From the NCBI RefSeq assembly GCF_024979235.1, contig NZ_JANLCM010000002.1, positions 496,001 to 560,000 of the forward strand: a DNA stretch of 64,000 nucleotides, in the 5' to 3' direction. Positions 25,069-34,042 of this stretch are shown here, in pieces. The notes under the pieces were generated by a model, which saw nothing but the letters and a program-made list of their open reading frames with translations, searched no databases and was not told where the DNA came from. How positions within the stretch are numbered: position 1 is the first letter of the stretch; each line of letters opens with the position of its first letter. The DNA comes from Herbiconiux aconitum. GTDB taxonomy: Bacteria; Actinomycetota; Actinomycetes; Actinomycetales; Microbacteriaceae. The position numbers and the translations under genes are program-made.

Positions 25069-26473
25069 GTTGATCATGCTGGGGGTCGGCGTTCTGCTGA
25101 CGGTCGGCACCGGTTTCTTCGTCGCTTCCGAGTTCTCGCTGGTCAACCTCGACCGCTCCGACCTCGAGGCGCGCACCGCCCGCGGAGAGAAGGGGCTGCA
25201 GCCGGCCATCACGGCGCTGAAGCACACCTCGACGCATCTCTCGAGCGCCCAGCTCGGCATCACGCTCACGACTCTGCTCACCGGTTACACGATGGAGCCG
25301 GCCATCTCGAGCCTGCTGCGCGACCCGCTGACGGCCGTCGGCATCCCTGTTTCGGTGGTGCCCGCCATCAGCGCCACCATCGGTATCGTCATCGCGACCC
25401 TGTTGTCGATGATCGTCGGCGAACTGGTGCCGAAGAACTTCGCGCTCGCGCTGCCGCTGAAGACGGCACGCATCGTGGTGCCGTTCCAGCTCGCGTTCAC
25501 CATGGTCTTCAAACCGGCGGTGGCACTGCTGAACAACACGGCGAACGCCTTGCTCCGGCTGGTCGGCATCGAGCCGAAAGAGGAGCTGTCGGGCGCACGC
25601 ACGGCCGAGGAGCTCTCCTCGCTGGTGCGCCGCTCGGCCCTGCAGGGGAGCCTCGACGAAGACACCGCGACGCTGCTGAACCGCACGCTCCTGTTCTCGT
25701 CGCACACGGCGTCGGATGCGATGACCCCGCGCCCACGCATCGCGAGCGTCAGACGCAGCGACTCGGCCGTCGCGGTGCTCGACATCGCGCGCTCGACGGG
25801 GCATTCGCGCTTTCCGGTGGTCGACGACGACATCGACGATGTCGTGGGCCTGGTGCATGTGAAGCAGGCCGTCGCCATTCCCCGCGAGCGGCGCAGCGAG
25901 GTGCCTGTGGCCGCGATCATGACCGACACCGTCCGGGTTCCCGAAACGATGATGCTCGACGTGCTGCTCGGCGAACTGCGTGGTCGTGGCTACCAGATGG
26001 CCGTCGTGGTCGACGAATACGGCGGAACCGCGGGTGTCGTGACCCTCGAAGACCTCGTGGAGGAACTCGTGGGCGACCTCGCCGACGAGCACGACCGCAC
26101 GCGGGCCGGTGTCGTGCGATCCCGCGGTGCAACGACGTTCCCGGGCATGCTGCGACCCGACGAGCTCGCCGACCAGGCCGGCATCCGCGTGCCCGAGGAA
26201 GGGCCGTACGAGACGGTCGCCGGTTTCGTGATGAGCGAACTCGGTCGACTGCCGGTCGTGGGAGACACCGTCTCGCTCCCCGAGGGAGCGCTCCGTGTGG
26301 AGCGGCTGGACGGGCGCCGGATCGACCGACTGCGCTTCATCCCGTCACCGGATGAGGCGGAGTTGACCGCTGAGGAGGCGGCGCCCGGCCGGCTCGCGCA
26401 GGAATCCGCGCACGCTGACGACGATCGAAAAGACAAACGCAAGCACGAGCGAAAGGAGGCGACCCGTGGCTGA
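25058..26473 (+). CDS. CNNM/CorC-family transporter (hemolysin family protein) 1
   Basis: A 471-residue membrane protein. The N-terminal CNNM (DUF21) domain has three to four helices (ELIMLGVGVLLTVGTGFFVASEFSLV; LGITLTTLLTGYTMEP; VVPAISATIGIVIATLLSMIVGELVPKNFAL). A CBS pair follows (MTPRPRIASVRR, FPVVDDDIDDVVGLVHVKQ; MAVVVDEYGGTAGVVTLEDLVEELVGDL), then a CorC_HlyC domain and a charged tail. Relatives export Mg2+ or Co2+. The start is GTG with GGAGG five bases upstream. The end overlaps the second CNNM gene by eight bases, so the two are likely co-translated and may form a heterodimer. Confidence 0.9.
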   Translation: MAFELIMLGVGVLLTVGTGFFVASEFSLVNLDRSDLEARTARGEKGLQPAITALKHTSTHLSSAQLGITLTTLLTGYTMEPAISSLLRDPLTAVGIPVSVVPAISATIGIVIATLLSMIVGELVPKNFALALPLKTARIVVPFQLAFTMVFKPAVALLNNTANALLRLVGIEPKEELSGARTAEELSSLVRRSALQGSLDEDTATLLNRTLLFSSHTASDAMTPRPRIASVRRSDSAVAVLDIARSTGHSRFPVVDDDIDDVVGLVHVKQAVAIPRERRSEVPVAAIMTDTVRVPETMMLDVLLGELRGRGYQMAVVVDEYGGTAGVVTLEDLVEELVGDLADEHDRTRAGVVRSRGATTFPGMLRPDELADQAGIRVPEEGPYETVAGFVMSELGRLPVVGDTVSLPEGALRVERLDGRRIDRLRFIPSPDEAELTAEEAAPGRLAQESAHADDDRKDKRKHERKEATRG

Positions 26474-27500
26474 TTGGCTCGGAATCGTCTGGCTCGTGGT
26501 GCTGCTCGCCGGCAATGCCTTCTTCGTCGCGGCCGAATTCGCCGTCATCTCCGCGCGTCGCTCGCAGATCGAACCCCTTGCCGAGCAAGGCAAGTCGAGC
26601 GCGAAGACGGCCCTGTGGGCGATGGAGCACGCGACGCTCATGCTGGCCACCAGCCAGCTGGGCATCACCGTGTGCTCGCTGCTCATCCTGAACGTGTCGG
26701 AGCCCGCCATCCACCACCTGCTGGAGGTGCCGCTCCACCTCACCGGTCTGCCGGAGGAGGTCATCGGAACCGTCGCGTTCATCATCACGCTGCTGCTGGT
26801 GTCGTTCCTGCACGTCGTGCTCGGCGAGATGGTGCCGAAGAACCTGTCGTTCTCGATGCCCGACCGGGCCGTGTTGGTGCTCGCGCCGCCGCTGGTCGGC
26901 ATCGCCCGCATCTTCAAGTTCATCATCGTGGCGCTGAACTCCACCGCGAACGGCGTGCTGCGGCTGTTCCGCGTCGAACCCAAGAGCGAGGCGGCGAGCG
27001 CGTTCACGCTCGACGAGGTGTCGACGATCGTGGCGCAGTCCACAAGGGAAGGCGTGCTCTCCGACCGCGCCGGAACACTCTCGGCAGCATTCGAGTTCAC
27101 GGCGAAGACGGTCGCGGAGGTCGCGGTGCCCCTCGAATCACTGATCAGCCTGCCGGTTTCGGCGACTCCCGCCGACGTCGAGCGGGCCGTGGCGAAGTAC
27201 GGATTCTCACGCTACGTCGTGCTCGATGCCGACGGGCTGCCTGCGGGATACGTGCACCTGAAAGACGTGATCGACCTCGACGACGACGAGTTCGACGACC
27301 CGATTCCGGCCAAGCGCATCCGGCAGCTGCCGTCGCTCTTCGAGAAGACCGATCTCGAAGACGCGCTCGCCTCGATGCGTCGCACCGGTGCGCACCTGGC
27401 GCGGTCGTTCACCGAGTCCGGGCTCACGAAGGGTGTGCTGTTCCTGGAGGACATCATCGAGGAGCTGGTCGGAGAGGTGCAGGACGCGACCAGGAGATAG
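26466..27500 (+). CDS. CNNM/CorC-family transporter (hemolysin family protein) 2
   Basis: A 344-residue paralogue of the preceding protein: CNNM helices (LGIVWLVVLLAGNAFFVAAEFAVISARR; LGITVCSLLILNVSEP; VIGTVAFIITLLLVSFLHVVLGEMVPKNLSF) and a CBS pair (VAVPLESLISLPVS; GYVHLKDVIDLDDDEF; LFLEDIIEELVGEV). Unlike its neighbour it ends right after the CBS pair, without a CorC_HlyC domain. The paired arrangement of a long and a short CNNM protein is common in Actinobacteria. GTG start 26466. Probable role in Mg2+ or other divalent-cation homeostasis. Confidence 0.9.
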   Translation: MADWLGIVWLVVLLAGNAFFVAAEFAVISARRSQIEPLAEQGKSSAKTALWAMEHATLMLATSQLGITVCSLLILNVSEPAIHHLLEVPLHLTGLPEEVIGTVAFIITLLLVSFLHVVLGEMVPKNLSFSMPDRAVLVLAPPLVGIARIFKFIIVALNSTANGVLRLFRVEPKSEAASAFTLDEVSTIVAQSTREGVLSDRAGTLSAAFEFTAKTVAEVAVPLESLISLPVSATPADVERAVAKYGFSRYVVLDADGLPAGYVHLKDVIDLDDDEFDDPIPAKRIRQLPSLFEKTDLEDALASMRRTGAHLARSFTESGLTKGVLFLEDIIEELVGEVQDATRR

Positions 27501-27515
27501 TGTCGCTGGCGTGAA

Positions 27516-27572
27516 GTCGCTGTCGCGGCCTCGCGCTCACCTTGGGTCATCGAGTAGGGCCCGTTGCGTTCC
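27516..27572. repeat. Partial copy of the 19.1-19.5 kb repeat element
   Basis: This 57-bp stretch is the near-complement (about 52 of 56 positions) of 19368-19424. It starts 15 bases after the second CNNM stop and reaches into the Old Yellow Enzyme gene, supplying its last codons and its stop codon. The shared core is GGGCCCTACTCGA(T/C)GACCC. Confidence 0.7.
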
Positions 27573-28647
27573 ACTGCGCGCGGAGGTATTGCGCCGGCCA
27601 GTAGTCGATGTCGACGCCGAGCTCGTGCGCGGCCCGCAGCGGGAAGTGCGGGTCGCGCAACAGTTCGCGGGCGAGCATGACGGCGTCGGCCCGGCCACTC
27701 GCCACCACGTCGTCGGCCTCCTCGGGCGTGGTGATCAGGCCCACCGCCGAAACCGTGACACCGGCCAGCGACTTCACGGTGGACGCCAGCGGCACCTGAT
27801 AGAGCGGACCGAGCGGGATGCGCGCCCCGGCCACGTTGCCGCCGCTCGACACGTCGAAGACGTCGGCTCCGGCATCCCGAGCCCATCCGGCCACGACGGC
27901 GGTCTGCTCCTCGTTCCAGCCGCCCTCCGTCCAGTCGGTCGCCGAGAACCGCACGAACAAGGGCAGCTCCTCGCCGATCTCGGAACGCACTGCGCGCACG
28001 GTCTCGAGCAGAAGGCGCGACCGATTTTCCAGCGATCCGCCGTACTCGTCGGTGCGGACATTCGACAACGGCGAGAGGAACTGGTGCAGCAGGTAGCCGT
28101 GTGCGGCGTGCAGTTCGAGCACCGCGAATCCCGCGTCCACGGCCCGCCGGGCCGCCGCCCGGAACGCCTCGACCAGGCCGTGGATCTCCTTCACGCTCAG
28201 TTCCCGGGGCGCGGCGTAGTCACCGAACGCGACCGCCGAGGGGCCGACGGTCGGCCAGCCGCCGTCGGCAGCCGGCACGGTGCCTCGGCGGCTGTCCCAG
28301 GGTCGGAAGGTCGACGCCTTTCGGCCGGCGTGGGCGAGCTGAATGCCCGGAACCGCGCCCTGCGAGCGGATGAACGCGGTGATGCGCGCGAAGGCGTCAC
28401 GCTGTGCGTCGTTCCAGAGCCCCAGGTCTTGCGGTGCGATCCGCCCCTCGGGAGTCACGGCGGTGGCCTCGGTGAAGACCAGCCCGGCGCCGCCCGTCGC
28501 GAAGGAGCCGAGGTGCACGAGGTGCCAGTCGGTGGGCACGCCATCGCGTTGCTCGGCCGAGTACTGGCACATGGGCGCCACCCAGATGCGGTTGCGCACG
28601 GTGACCGAACGGATGTCGAGGGGGGCGAAGAGCGCCGACGCAGCCAC
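27547..28647 (-). CDS. NADH:flavin oxidoreductase / Old Yellow Enzyme (YqjM-like)
   Basis: A 366-residue FMN-dependent ene-reductase of the thermophilic-like OYE class: APMCQYSA with the flavin-tuning Cys, GIQLAHAGRKAS, the HAAHGYLLHQFLSP motif with the substrate-binding HxxH, NVRTDEYGGSLENR and the phosphate-binding SAVGLI and DAVMLARELLRDP. It reduces activated C=C bonds with NADPH; the natural substrate is unknown. GTG start with GAAAGG upstream. The final residues (WNATGPTR) and stop lie in a dispersed repeat, so the C-terminus differs from what the ancestral gene would have had. Confidence 0.9.
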   Translation of the reverse strand: MAASALFAPLDIRSVTVRNRIWVAPMCQYSAEQRDGVPTDWHLVHLGSFATGGAGLVFTEATAVTPEGRIAPQDLGLWNDAQRDAFARITAFIRSQGAVPGIQLAHAGRKASTFRPWDSRRGTVPAADGGWPTVGPSAVAFGDYAAPRELSVKEIHGLVEAFRAAARRAVDAGFAVLELHAAHGYLLHQFLSPLSNVRTDEYGGSLENRSRLLLETVRAVRSEIGEELPLFVRFSATDWTEGGWNEEQTAVVAGWARDAGADVFDVSSGGNVAGARIPLGPLYQVPLASTVKSLAGVTVSAVGLITTPEEADDVVASGRADAVMLARELLRDPHFPLRAAHELGVDIDYWPAQYLRAQWNATGPTR

Positions 28648-28741
28648 GGATGACCTTTCACGGAGGGGGTTCGGCAGAGCGTCGCCGACTCTTCGATTAT
28701 CACCCCGCGCAGACCTCCTCCGGCCGCCCTATCGTGGTCAC

Positions 28742-29668
28742 ATGACGACGGATGCGCACGACACCGAGACGCCGGACACGCCGGAGACACCCGGAACCCC
28801 CTGGCGGGATTGGACCGAACTCGACGCGGCGGAGTGCATCGTGGTTCCCGGAGCCTCCGACGACAAGTACTCCCGCGGTGTTCTCGGCGTGGTCACCGGC
28901 TCGGCCGAGTTCCCCGGAGCCGCCGTGCTCGGCGTGGAAGCGGCGGTGCGCACCGGGCTCGGCATGGTTCGCTACCTCGGCCCCGGACGGCCGAGCCGGC
29001 TGGTGCTCCAAGCACGGCCCGAGGTGGTGACGATGTCGGGTCGGGTGCAGGCCTGGCTGGTCGGGTCGGGAATGGATGCGGCGCAGCGGAGCGCCGAGAC
29101 GGCCATTCTCCTCGACCACGCGCTCGATGACGGGGTGCCGCTCGTCGTCGACGCCGGCGCCCTCGATCTCAGCGGGAGAATAGACGGCCCCGCCGTGCTC
29201 ACCCCGCACGCGGGCGAGCTGGCGACCCTGCTGAGTGCCCGGGGAACCGAGGTCGACCGCGCGACGGTCGCGGCGCATCCGGAGCACTGGGCGGCGGTCG
29301 CCGCCGACGCCACCGGCCACGTCGTGCTCCTGAAGGGGCGCCTGACGCATGTCTGCGCCCCGGCCCGCGAAGGCACCGAGCGCGTCGCTGTTCGTATCGA
29401 AGCGCCGTCGAGCTGGGCGGCGACCGCCGGATCGGGCGACGTGCTGGGCGGCATCGTGGGCGCGCTCGTCGCCACGAACGCCAGTGCCCTCCAGCAGCTC
29501 GACGAGACGGCTGCCGCCGAGCGTCTCGTCGCCCTCGCCGCGACGGGGGCGTACGTTCACGCCTGGGCCGCTGAACGCGCCTCCGACAAAGGCCCGATCG
29601 CCGCTCTCGACATCGCGCACGCCGTTCCTCGCGTCATCGCACGGCTCGCAAGCGGCACTCGCGACTGA
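28742..29668 (+). CDS. nnrD: ADP-dependent NAD(P)H-hydrate dehydratase
   Basis: A 308-residue protein of the ribokinase-like YjeF C-terminal (CARKD) family that repairs hydrated NAD(P)H. Motifs: KYSRGVLGVVTGS near the N-terminus, LVVDAGALDL, LTPHAGELATLLS, VVLLKGRLT and the anion hole ATAGSGDVLGGIVGAL. The N-terminal epimerase domain (NnrE), fused in many bacteria, is absent and must be encoded elsewhere. ATG 28742 was chosen; the Asp/Thr/Pro-rich first 20 residues are not conserved. Divergent from the OYE gene. Confidence 0.9.
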   Translation: MTTDAHDTETPDTPETPGTPWRDWTELDAAECIVVPGASDDKYSRGVLGVVTGSAEFPGAAVLGVEAAVRTGLGMVRYLGPGRPSRLVLQARPEVVTMSGRVQAWLVGSGMDAAQRSAETAILLDHALDDGVPLVVDAGALDLSGRIDGPAVLTPHAGELATLLSARGTEVDRATVAAHPEHWAAVAADATGHVVLLKGRLTHVCAPAREGTERVAVRIEAPSSWAATAGSGDVLGGIVGALVATNASALQQLDETAAAERLVALAATGAYVHAWAAERASDKGPIAALDIAHAVPRVIARLASGTRD

Positions 29669-29673
29669 CCGGG

Positions 29674-30381
29674 TCAGCGCGCGGGCGAGGCCACGAGGTC
29701 GACGTCGATGTAGGCCGTGTCGTCGAGATCGAGCACCCCGAAGTCGGGCACATCGATGCCGTACGACGCCAGATCGACCGGGATGCTGCCGGTCATCATG
29801 CCGGAGTCGCCGTCGAACGCGAGGGAGACCTCGGCCTCCACGGGGTTCGTGATGCCGCGCACCGTGAGTGCGCCGACGATCGATACGGTGCGGGGAGCGG
29901 GCACGGCATCAGCGGACGCGTCGATGGCGTCGCCGAGGTCGACCGGTTCGGTGAGCACGAACGAGGCCGTCGAACCTCCGCCGGCCAGGATGAGTGACTG
30001 GAGCAGCGCATCCATGCCGCCGTCGTCGCTGGCGAGCGTCGACAGATCGACCATGAACTCCGCGTCGGTCAGCCGGTCGCCGCTCATTTCGATCACGCCC
30101 GAGAGCTCGGAGGTCTCACCGCTCACCACGTGGTCGCCCGACGACGAGATGCGGTATCCCACGGTCGACGCGGGGTCGAGGTGCCAGGAGCGGGACTCGT
30201 CGCCGGTGCCGGTCGTGTTCTGCTCCGGCGAGTCGAACACCGTGGGCACCACCTGCTGCACCGAGGCGCCCGGGTCGAGGGAGACGCCGCGGCTCACGAT
30301 GGGCAGCGCGACGACCGCCACGACGCCGACGGCGGCGACCCCTGCCACGAGGGCGAGGGCATATTTGGCTGTGCTGTTCAC
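29674..30381 (-). CDS. YceI family protein, membrane-anchored
   Basis: A 235-residue protein with one N-terminal hydrophobic segment (YALALVAGVAAVGVVAVVALPIV), an acidic linker, and a YceI lipocalin-like domain (WHLDPASTVGYRI, LSGVIEMSGDRLTDAEFMVDLSTLAS, ASFVLTEPVDL, VSIVGALTVRGITNPVEAEVSLAF). YceI proteins bind polyisoprenoids or other long amphipathic ligands outside the cytoplasm. GTG 30381 is preferred since GGAAG precedes it by six bases; an upstream ATG would add a non-hydrophobic 26-residue extension. It converges on nnrD. Confidence 0.85.
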   Translation of the reverse strand: MNSTAKYALALVAGVAAVGVVAVVALPIVSRGVSLDPGASVQQVVPTVFDSPEQNTTGTGDESRSWHLDPASTVGYRISSSGDHVVSGETSELSGVIEMSGDRLTDAEFMVDLSTLASDDGGMDALLQSLILAGGGSTASFVLTEPVDLGDAIDASADAVPAPRTVSIVGALTVRGITNPVEAEVSLAFDGDSGMMTGSIPVDLASYGIDVPDFGVLDLDDTAYIDVDLVASPAR

Positions 30382-30509
30382 GAAGGACTTCCGGTTCGGG
30401 TCGACGCCACAGTCAACCAAGCGAAGGTGTTCGGCGGCTGAGAGCGCGCGGAGCGGCACCTGAGTCCTTCGTCACCCTCCTTTCAGAAAGCTCAGAATAG
30501 GATCGACGC

Positions 30510-31793
30510 GTGCTGATACGCGTACGACGACTCGCGGCAAGGCCTGTCGTCCTCTGGGCCGCATTCCTCGCCACTCACCTGTGGCTCGGGTATGCGGGCC
30601 TCACCCATCCGAATCTGCCCTTCGGCGACGTCACGAACGTGTACCTGCCGTGGGTGGAGCAGTCGCTCGACGGATTCCGGCTCGGGATCGACGGGCCGTG
30701 GGTGTATCCGATCCTCGCCTTCCTGCCCATGCTGGCTTCGATGGTGCTGGGCCCGGGCCTGTACGGCATCGGCTGGATGATCATGGTCACCATCGCGAAC
30801 GCCGCGATCTTCGCCTTCCTGATCACCCGCCGCCACCCCGGAACGGTCGACGGCCCGTTGCGGCTGACCGCCGCCTGGTGGTGGCTCGCTTTCCTGCTGC
30901 TGCTCGGCCCGGTCTCGGTGGGGCGGATCGACATCTTCACCGTCGACCTCGTGATCGCGGGGCTCCTCGTCATTCGCAACCGACCCGCCGTGGCCGGAGT
31001 TCTCCTCGGGCTCGCGACCTGGGTGAAGGTCTGGCCCGCGGCGCTCATCGCCGCCGGGATCATTGCGATGCGCAGCCGCCTCCGCGTGGCAGTGGGTGCC
31101 GTGATCACGCTGGTCGGTGTGGCCGTGGGTGCGCTCGCCTTCGGTGCCGGGATGAACGCCTTCAGCTTCGTGAGCGAGCAGACCGGCCGCGGCATGCAGG
31201 TCGAGTCGCCGGCTTCGAGCCTCTGGATGTGGCTCGCCTTCGCCGGCGACCACTCCCGGGTCTACTACGACCACGAGATCCTCACCTTCCAGGTCACCGG
31301 CCCCGGGAGCGAGCTCGCCGCCAAGCTGATGACGCCGCTGTTGGTCGTCGCGGTCGCCGCCATCCTCGTGCTCGCCTTCTTCGTGGTGCGCTCCGGGGCG
31401 GCTTCGACGGTGGTGCTGCCGCCGCTCGCACTCGCCCTGGTGACCGCTCTGATCGTGTTCAACAAGGTCGGGTCGCCGCAGTTCATGGTGTGGCTGTCGG
31501 CGCCGATCATCCTGGGCATCGTCACGCAAGGGCGGCGCTTCTTCGTGCCGGCGATCACGGCGTTCGTGATGGCGGGCCTCACGCAGATCATCTACCCGAT
31601 CGCCTACGACCAGGTTCTCGGCCTCGATCCGGTGATGCTCACCGTGCTCACCCTGCGCAACCTCTTGACCGTCTGCCTCCTCGTGCTCGCCGTGGTGATG
31701 CTGTGGCAGAGTAGGAAGACATCGAGAGAGGTGGATGACGATGCTGGTGGCCTTTTCCGTGGCACCTTCCGGCGGGCCGTCGCAGAGCGATAG
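30510..31793 (+). CDS. GT87-family (DUF2029) polyprenol-phosphate mannosyltransferase-like membrane protein
   Basis: A 427-residue polytopic protein of about ten helices, start GTG 30510. The acidic motif FGDVTNVYLPW in the first extracytoplasmic loop is the GT-C catalytic site pattern, followed by WPAALIAAG and GSPQFMVWLSAP, as in actinobacterial alpha-mannosyltransferases that use polyprenyl-phosphate mannose for PIM, lipomannan or glycoprotein synthesis. Which acceptor it serves is unknown. The 3' end overlaps the thiamine-binding protein gene by 59 bases, in a different frame. Confidence 0.82.
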   Translation: MLIRVRRLAARPVVLWAAFLATHLWLGYAGLTHPNLPFGDVTNVYLPWVEQSLDGFRLGIDGPWVYPILAFLPMLASMVLGPGLYGIGWMIMVTIANAAIFAFLITRRHPGTVDGPLRLTAAWWWLAFLLLLGPVSVGRIDIFTVDLVIAGLLVIRNRPAVAGVLLGLATWVKVWPAALIAAGIIAMRSRLRVAVGAVITLVGVAVGALAFGAGMNAFSFVSEQTGRGMQVESPASSLWMWLAFAGDHSRVYYDHEILTFQVTGPGSELAAKLMTPLLVVAVAAILVLAFFVVRSGAASTVVLPPLALALVTALIVFNKVGSPQFMVWLSAPIILGIVTQGRRFFVPAITAFVMAGLTQIIYPIAYDQVLGLDPVMLTVLTLRNLLTVCLLVLAVVMLWQSRKTSREVDDDAGGLFRGTFRRAVAER

Positions 31794-32052
31794 CGTGCAC
31801 GACGCGGTCGCGGCCGCGGTAGCCGTGGTGCGAGCCTCCGGCCTCCCGAACTCGACTGATTCGATGTTCACCACGATCGAGGGCGAGTGGGACGAGGTCT
31901 TCGACGTCGTGAAGCGCGCCACCGAGGCCGTACAGGCCTTCGGGCCGCGGGTCTCGCTCGTGCTGAAGGCCGACATCCGCCCGGGTCACACCGGTGAACT
32001 CACCGGCAAGGTGGAGCGCCTCGAGTCAGCCCTCGAGCGGCGAGACTCCTAG
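31735..32052 (+). CDS. Thiamine-binding protein (MTH1187/YqgV family)
   Basis: A 105-residue protein of the MTH1187 family (ferredoxin-like fold), known to bind thiamine: MLVAFSVAPSGG, VHDAVAAAVAVVRASGLPNSTDSMFTTIEGEWDEVFDVVKRA. It begins inside the end of the GT87 gene. Members are often near thiamine transport genes but none is here. Its role, probably delivery or sensing of thiamine-like ligands, is inferred from family. Confidence 0.85.
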   Translation: MTMLVAFSVAPSGGPSQSDSVHDAVAAAVAVVRASGLPNSTDSMFTTIEGEWDEVFDVVKRATEAVQAFGPRVSLVLKADIRPGHTGELTGKVERLESALERRDS

Positions 32053-32054
32053 GT

Positions 32055-32762
32055 TCAGCCAGGCAGCACGTCGTCCTCGAAGTCATCCGCCGTCTGGTTG
32101 CCGAGGTATTCGTCGCGGGGGAGCAGTCCGTCTTGGATGGCGCGCTTGCGCAGGGCCACCTTCGTGCCCACGTCGATGCCCACCACGCGATATTTCTCAC
32201 GGATGCGCTTGAGATACGACTTGGCTGTCTCCTCGGAGATGTCGAGCGCTTTCGCCACCTGTTTCACCGGCTCACCACCGCCGTAGAGCGCCATCACTCG
32301 GCGTTCTTGAGCCGAGAGGCGCGGTGACGACTCGAGGTCGTCGGCTGCGAGGGCCAGGTCGAGTTCGGTGGAGATGAAGCTGTCGCCGGCGGAGGCCGCG
32401 CGGATGGCCTCCACGATCATGTCGGCCTCTTCGCTCTTCACGAGGTAGCCGAGGGCTCCGGAAGCGATCGCCTCGCGCACCACGACGGGCTCGGAGTAGG
32501 TGCTCATCAACACTGTCTTCACTCCGGCCGACTTCAGCGCGCGGAGCTTGACCGACACCGGGAGGTTGTCTTTCAGGTCGAGGTCGAGCAGCACCACATC
32601 GACGGGGAACTGCGGATGGGTGAGCAGATCGGGCCAGGTCGTCACCGCTGCCACCATGCTGATGTCGTCGGCGGCGCCGCGGATCCACTCGGTCAACGCG
32701 CCGAGCAGCATGCGATGGTCGTCGACGATGGCCAGGCGGATCGGTTCGCGGGTTATCGTCAC
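32055..32762 (-). CDS. LuxR/NarL-family response regulator
   Basis: About 235 residues: receiver domain with IVDDHRML, phospho-acceptor Asp in VVLLDLDL, Thr/Ser in LMSTYSE and Lys in GYLVKSEE, then a LuxR-type helix-turn-helix (LSAQERRVMALYGGGEPVKQVAKALDISEETAKSYLKRIREKY). GTG 32762 is preferred because GGAAGGAG stands before it; the alternative ATG at 32786 adds eight residues. It is third in an operon after a histidine kinase and a companion membrane protein. Target genes are unknown. Confidence 0.9.
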   Translation of the reverse strand: MTITREPIRLAIVDDHRMLLGALTEWIRGAADDISMVAAVTTWPDLLTHPQFPVDVVLLDLDLKDNLPVSVKLRALKSAGVKTVLMSTYSEPVVVREAIASGALGYLVKSEEADMIVEAIRAASAGDSFISTELDLALAADDLESSPRLSAQERRVMALYGGGEPVKQVAKALDISEETAKSYLKRIREKYRVVGIDVGTKVALRKRAIQDGLLPRDEYLGNQTADDFEDDVLPG

Positions 32763-32782
32763 GAGTTCTCCTTCCGTCCGGA

Positions 32783-34042
32783 TCACCGTGAGGCATCCGG
32801 AACGACAACATGAGCGTCGACACTGACCCGCAGGCGGCCGGCACGGGCATCCACCGAGTACTGGCCGACACGGGAAAGTGCCGACCAGACAGCCGGGTCG
32901 ATGCGGCGTCGGGCAATCCCGCCGACCGACATGACTATCGGGAGCCCCATCCTATCGTCAGCCGTTGATCTGCTCGGAACATCCTGGCCGTTCACCGACA
33001 GGTCGATGGTGGGGTTCGAACGACCCGATTCGTCGACGATCAGCCAGATGGCCGAGAGCAGGCCGTCGCGCTGCACGGGCTCGAGGTAGCCGGCGAGACC
33101 GCCCGGGTCGCTCAACGTCACCGCGGGGGCGAGGTATTCGGATTCGGTGATGGCGTGGTGGAGCCAGGTCTCGCGCCGACCGGCCACGAGGGTGCGTCGG
33201 AGATCGGTGGCGAGCGAAGAGGCCGTGGAGGCGAGTTCGCGATCGAGCGGCAGATCGACGCGCCCGGTCGCGACATCCTGCAGCAGCTCCTCGGCGGCGA
33301 GGTCGAGGCGGGCGAGTTCGGAGGAGGCGAGGAGTCCGAGACCGAAGCGGGGCGCATCGATCGTGCTCTCGATGACGGTGCGGTCGAGTTCGCGCTGCAC
33401 CAGCTGACCGAACGACCGCACGATCACGATGCCGGCGAAGGCGGGCATGACGGTGAGCACGAGCTGGGCGAAGCCGAACGCGGCGCTCTGCGGTTCGGTG
33501 AATGACTGCCAGCCCAGGAAGGTCAGGGAGATCGCGGTGAGCCCGATGGTGGCGGCGAGGATCGACCCGAGTGGCCGGAAGGTGACGCAGGCGAGCAGGC
33601 TGCCCCCCACGCCGATGCCGATGGTGAGGTAGTTCTCCGGGTCGTCGCCGAGCAGCAGTGCCGCGTAGTCGAGACCGAGAGCCACGGCGTCGACGGCGAG
33701 GAGCGACCGGAAGGCCCACGGCGCCAGAACGCCCCGGCTGCGTCGGGCCATCAGCACCACCGCCGCGAAGGCCGCGATCACGATCACCCACGCCACGAGC
33801 GTGAGCAGCCGCCAGTCGTTCGCCGCCCAGGTCCAGGCGAAGGAGACCAGGCCCCGGATGAGCATCATGATGCCGACGATCACGGCGCCGATGCCGAGAT
33901 ATCCGATGCCGAGTCGCGAGTCGCGTTCGATGTCTTGCCGCACAGCGTCGACCGCGCGCGGGCCGATGCGGCGAGCACGCACGAGCTGGGTGAGCACCCC
34001 GCCGTCGGGCGTGCGGGCGCGGCTGCGGCCCGGGGTGGTCAT
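32783..34042 (-). CDS. Membrane protein, HATPase-less sensor companion of the histidine kinase
   Basis: A 419-residue protein: about six hydrophobic helices (LGIGYLGIGAVIVGIMMLIRGLV ... LTVMPAFAGIVIVRSFG), then a helical segment (RELDRTVIESTIDAPRFGLGLLASSELARLDLAAEELLQDV) and a C-terminal domain. The overall plan resembles the adjacent kinase, but neither an H-box His nor the N, G1 and G2 ATP-binding boxes are recognisable, so it is probably not itself a kinase. The ATG overlaps the kinase stop (ATGA), and the response regulator gene follows 20 bp later, which argues for a role in the same signalling path. No named family recognised. Confidence 0.6.
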   Translation of the reverse strand: MTTPGRSRARTPDGGVLTQLVRARRIGPRAVDAVRQDIERDSRLGIGYLGIGAVIVGIMMLIRGLVSFAWTWAANDWRLLTLVAWVIVIAAFAAVVLMARRSRGVLAPWAFRSLLAVDAVALGLDYAALLLGDDPENYLTIGIGVGGSLLACVTFRPLGSILAATIGLTAISLTFLGWQSFTEPQSAAFGFAQLVLTVMPAFAGIVIVRSFGQLVQRELDRTVIESTIDAPRFGLGLLASSELARLDLAAEELLQDVATGRVDLPLDRELASTASSLATDLRRTLVAGRRETWLHHAITESEYLAPAVTLSDPGGLAGYLEPVQRDGLLSAIWLIVDESGRSNPTIDLSVNGQDVPSRSTADDRMGLPIVMSVGGIARRRIDPAVWSALSRVGQYSVDARAGRLRVSVDAHVVVPDASR

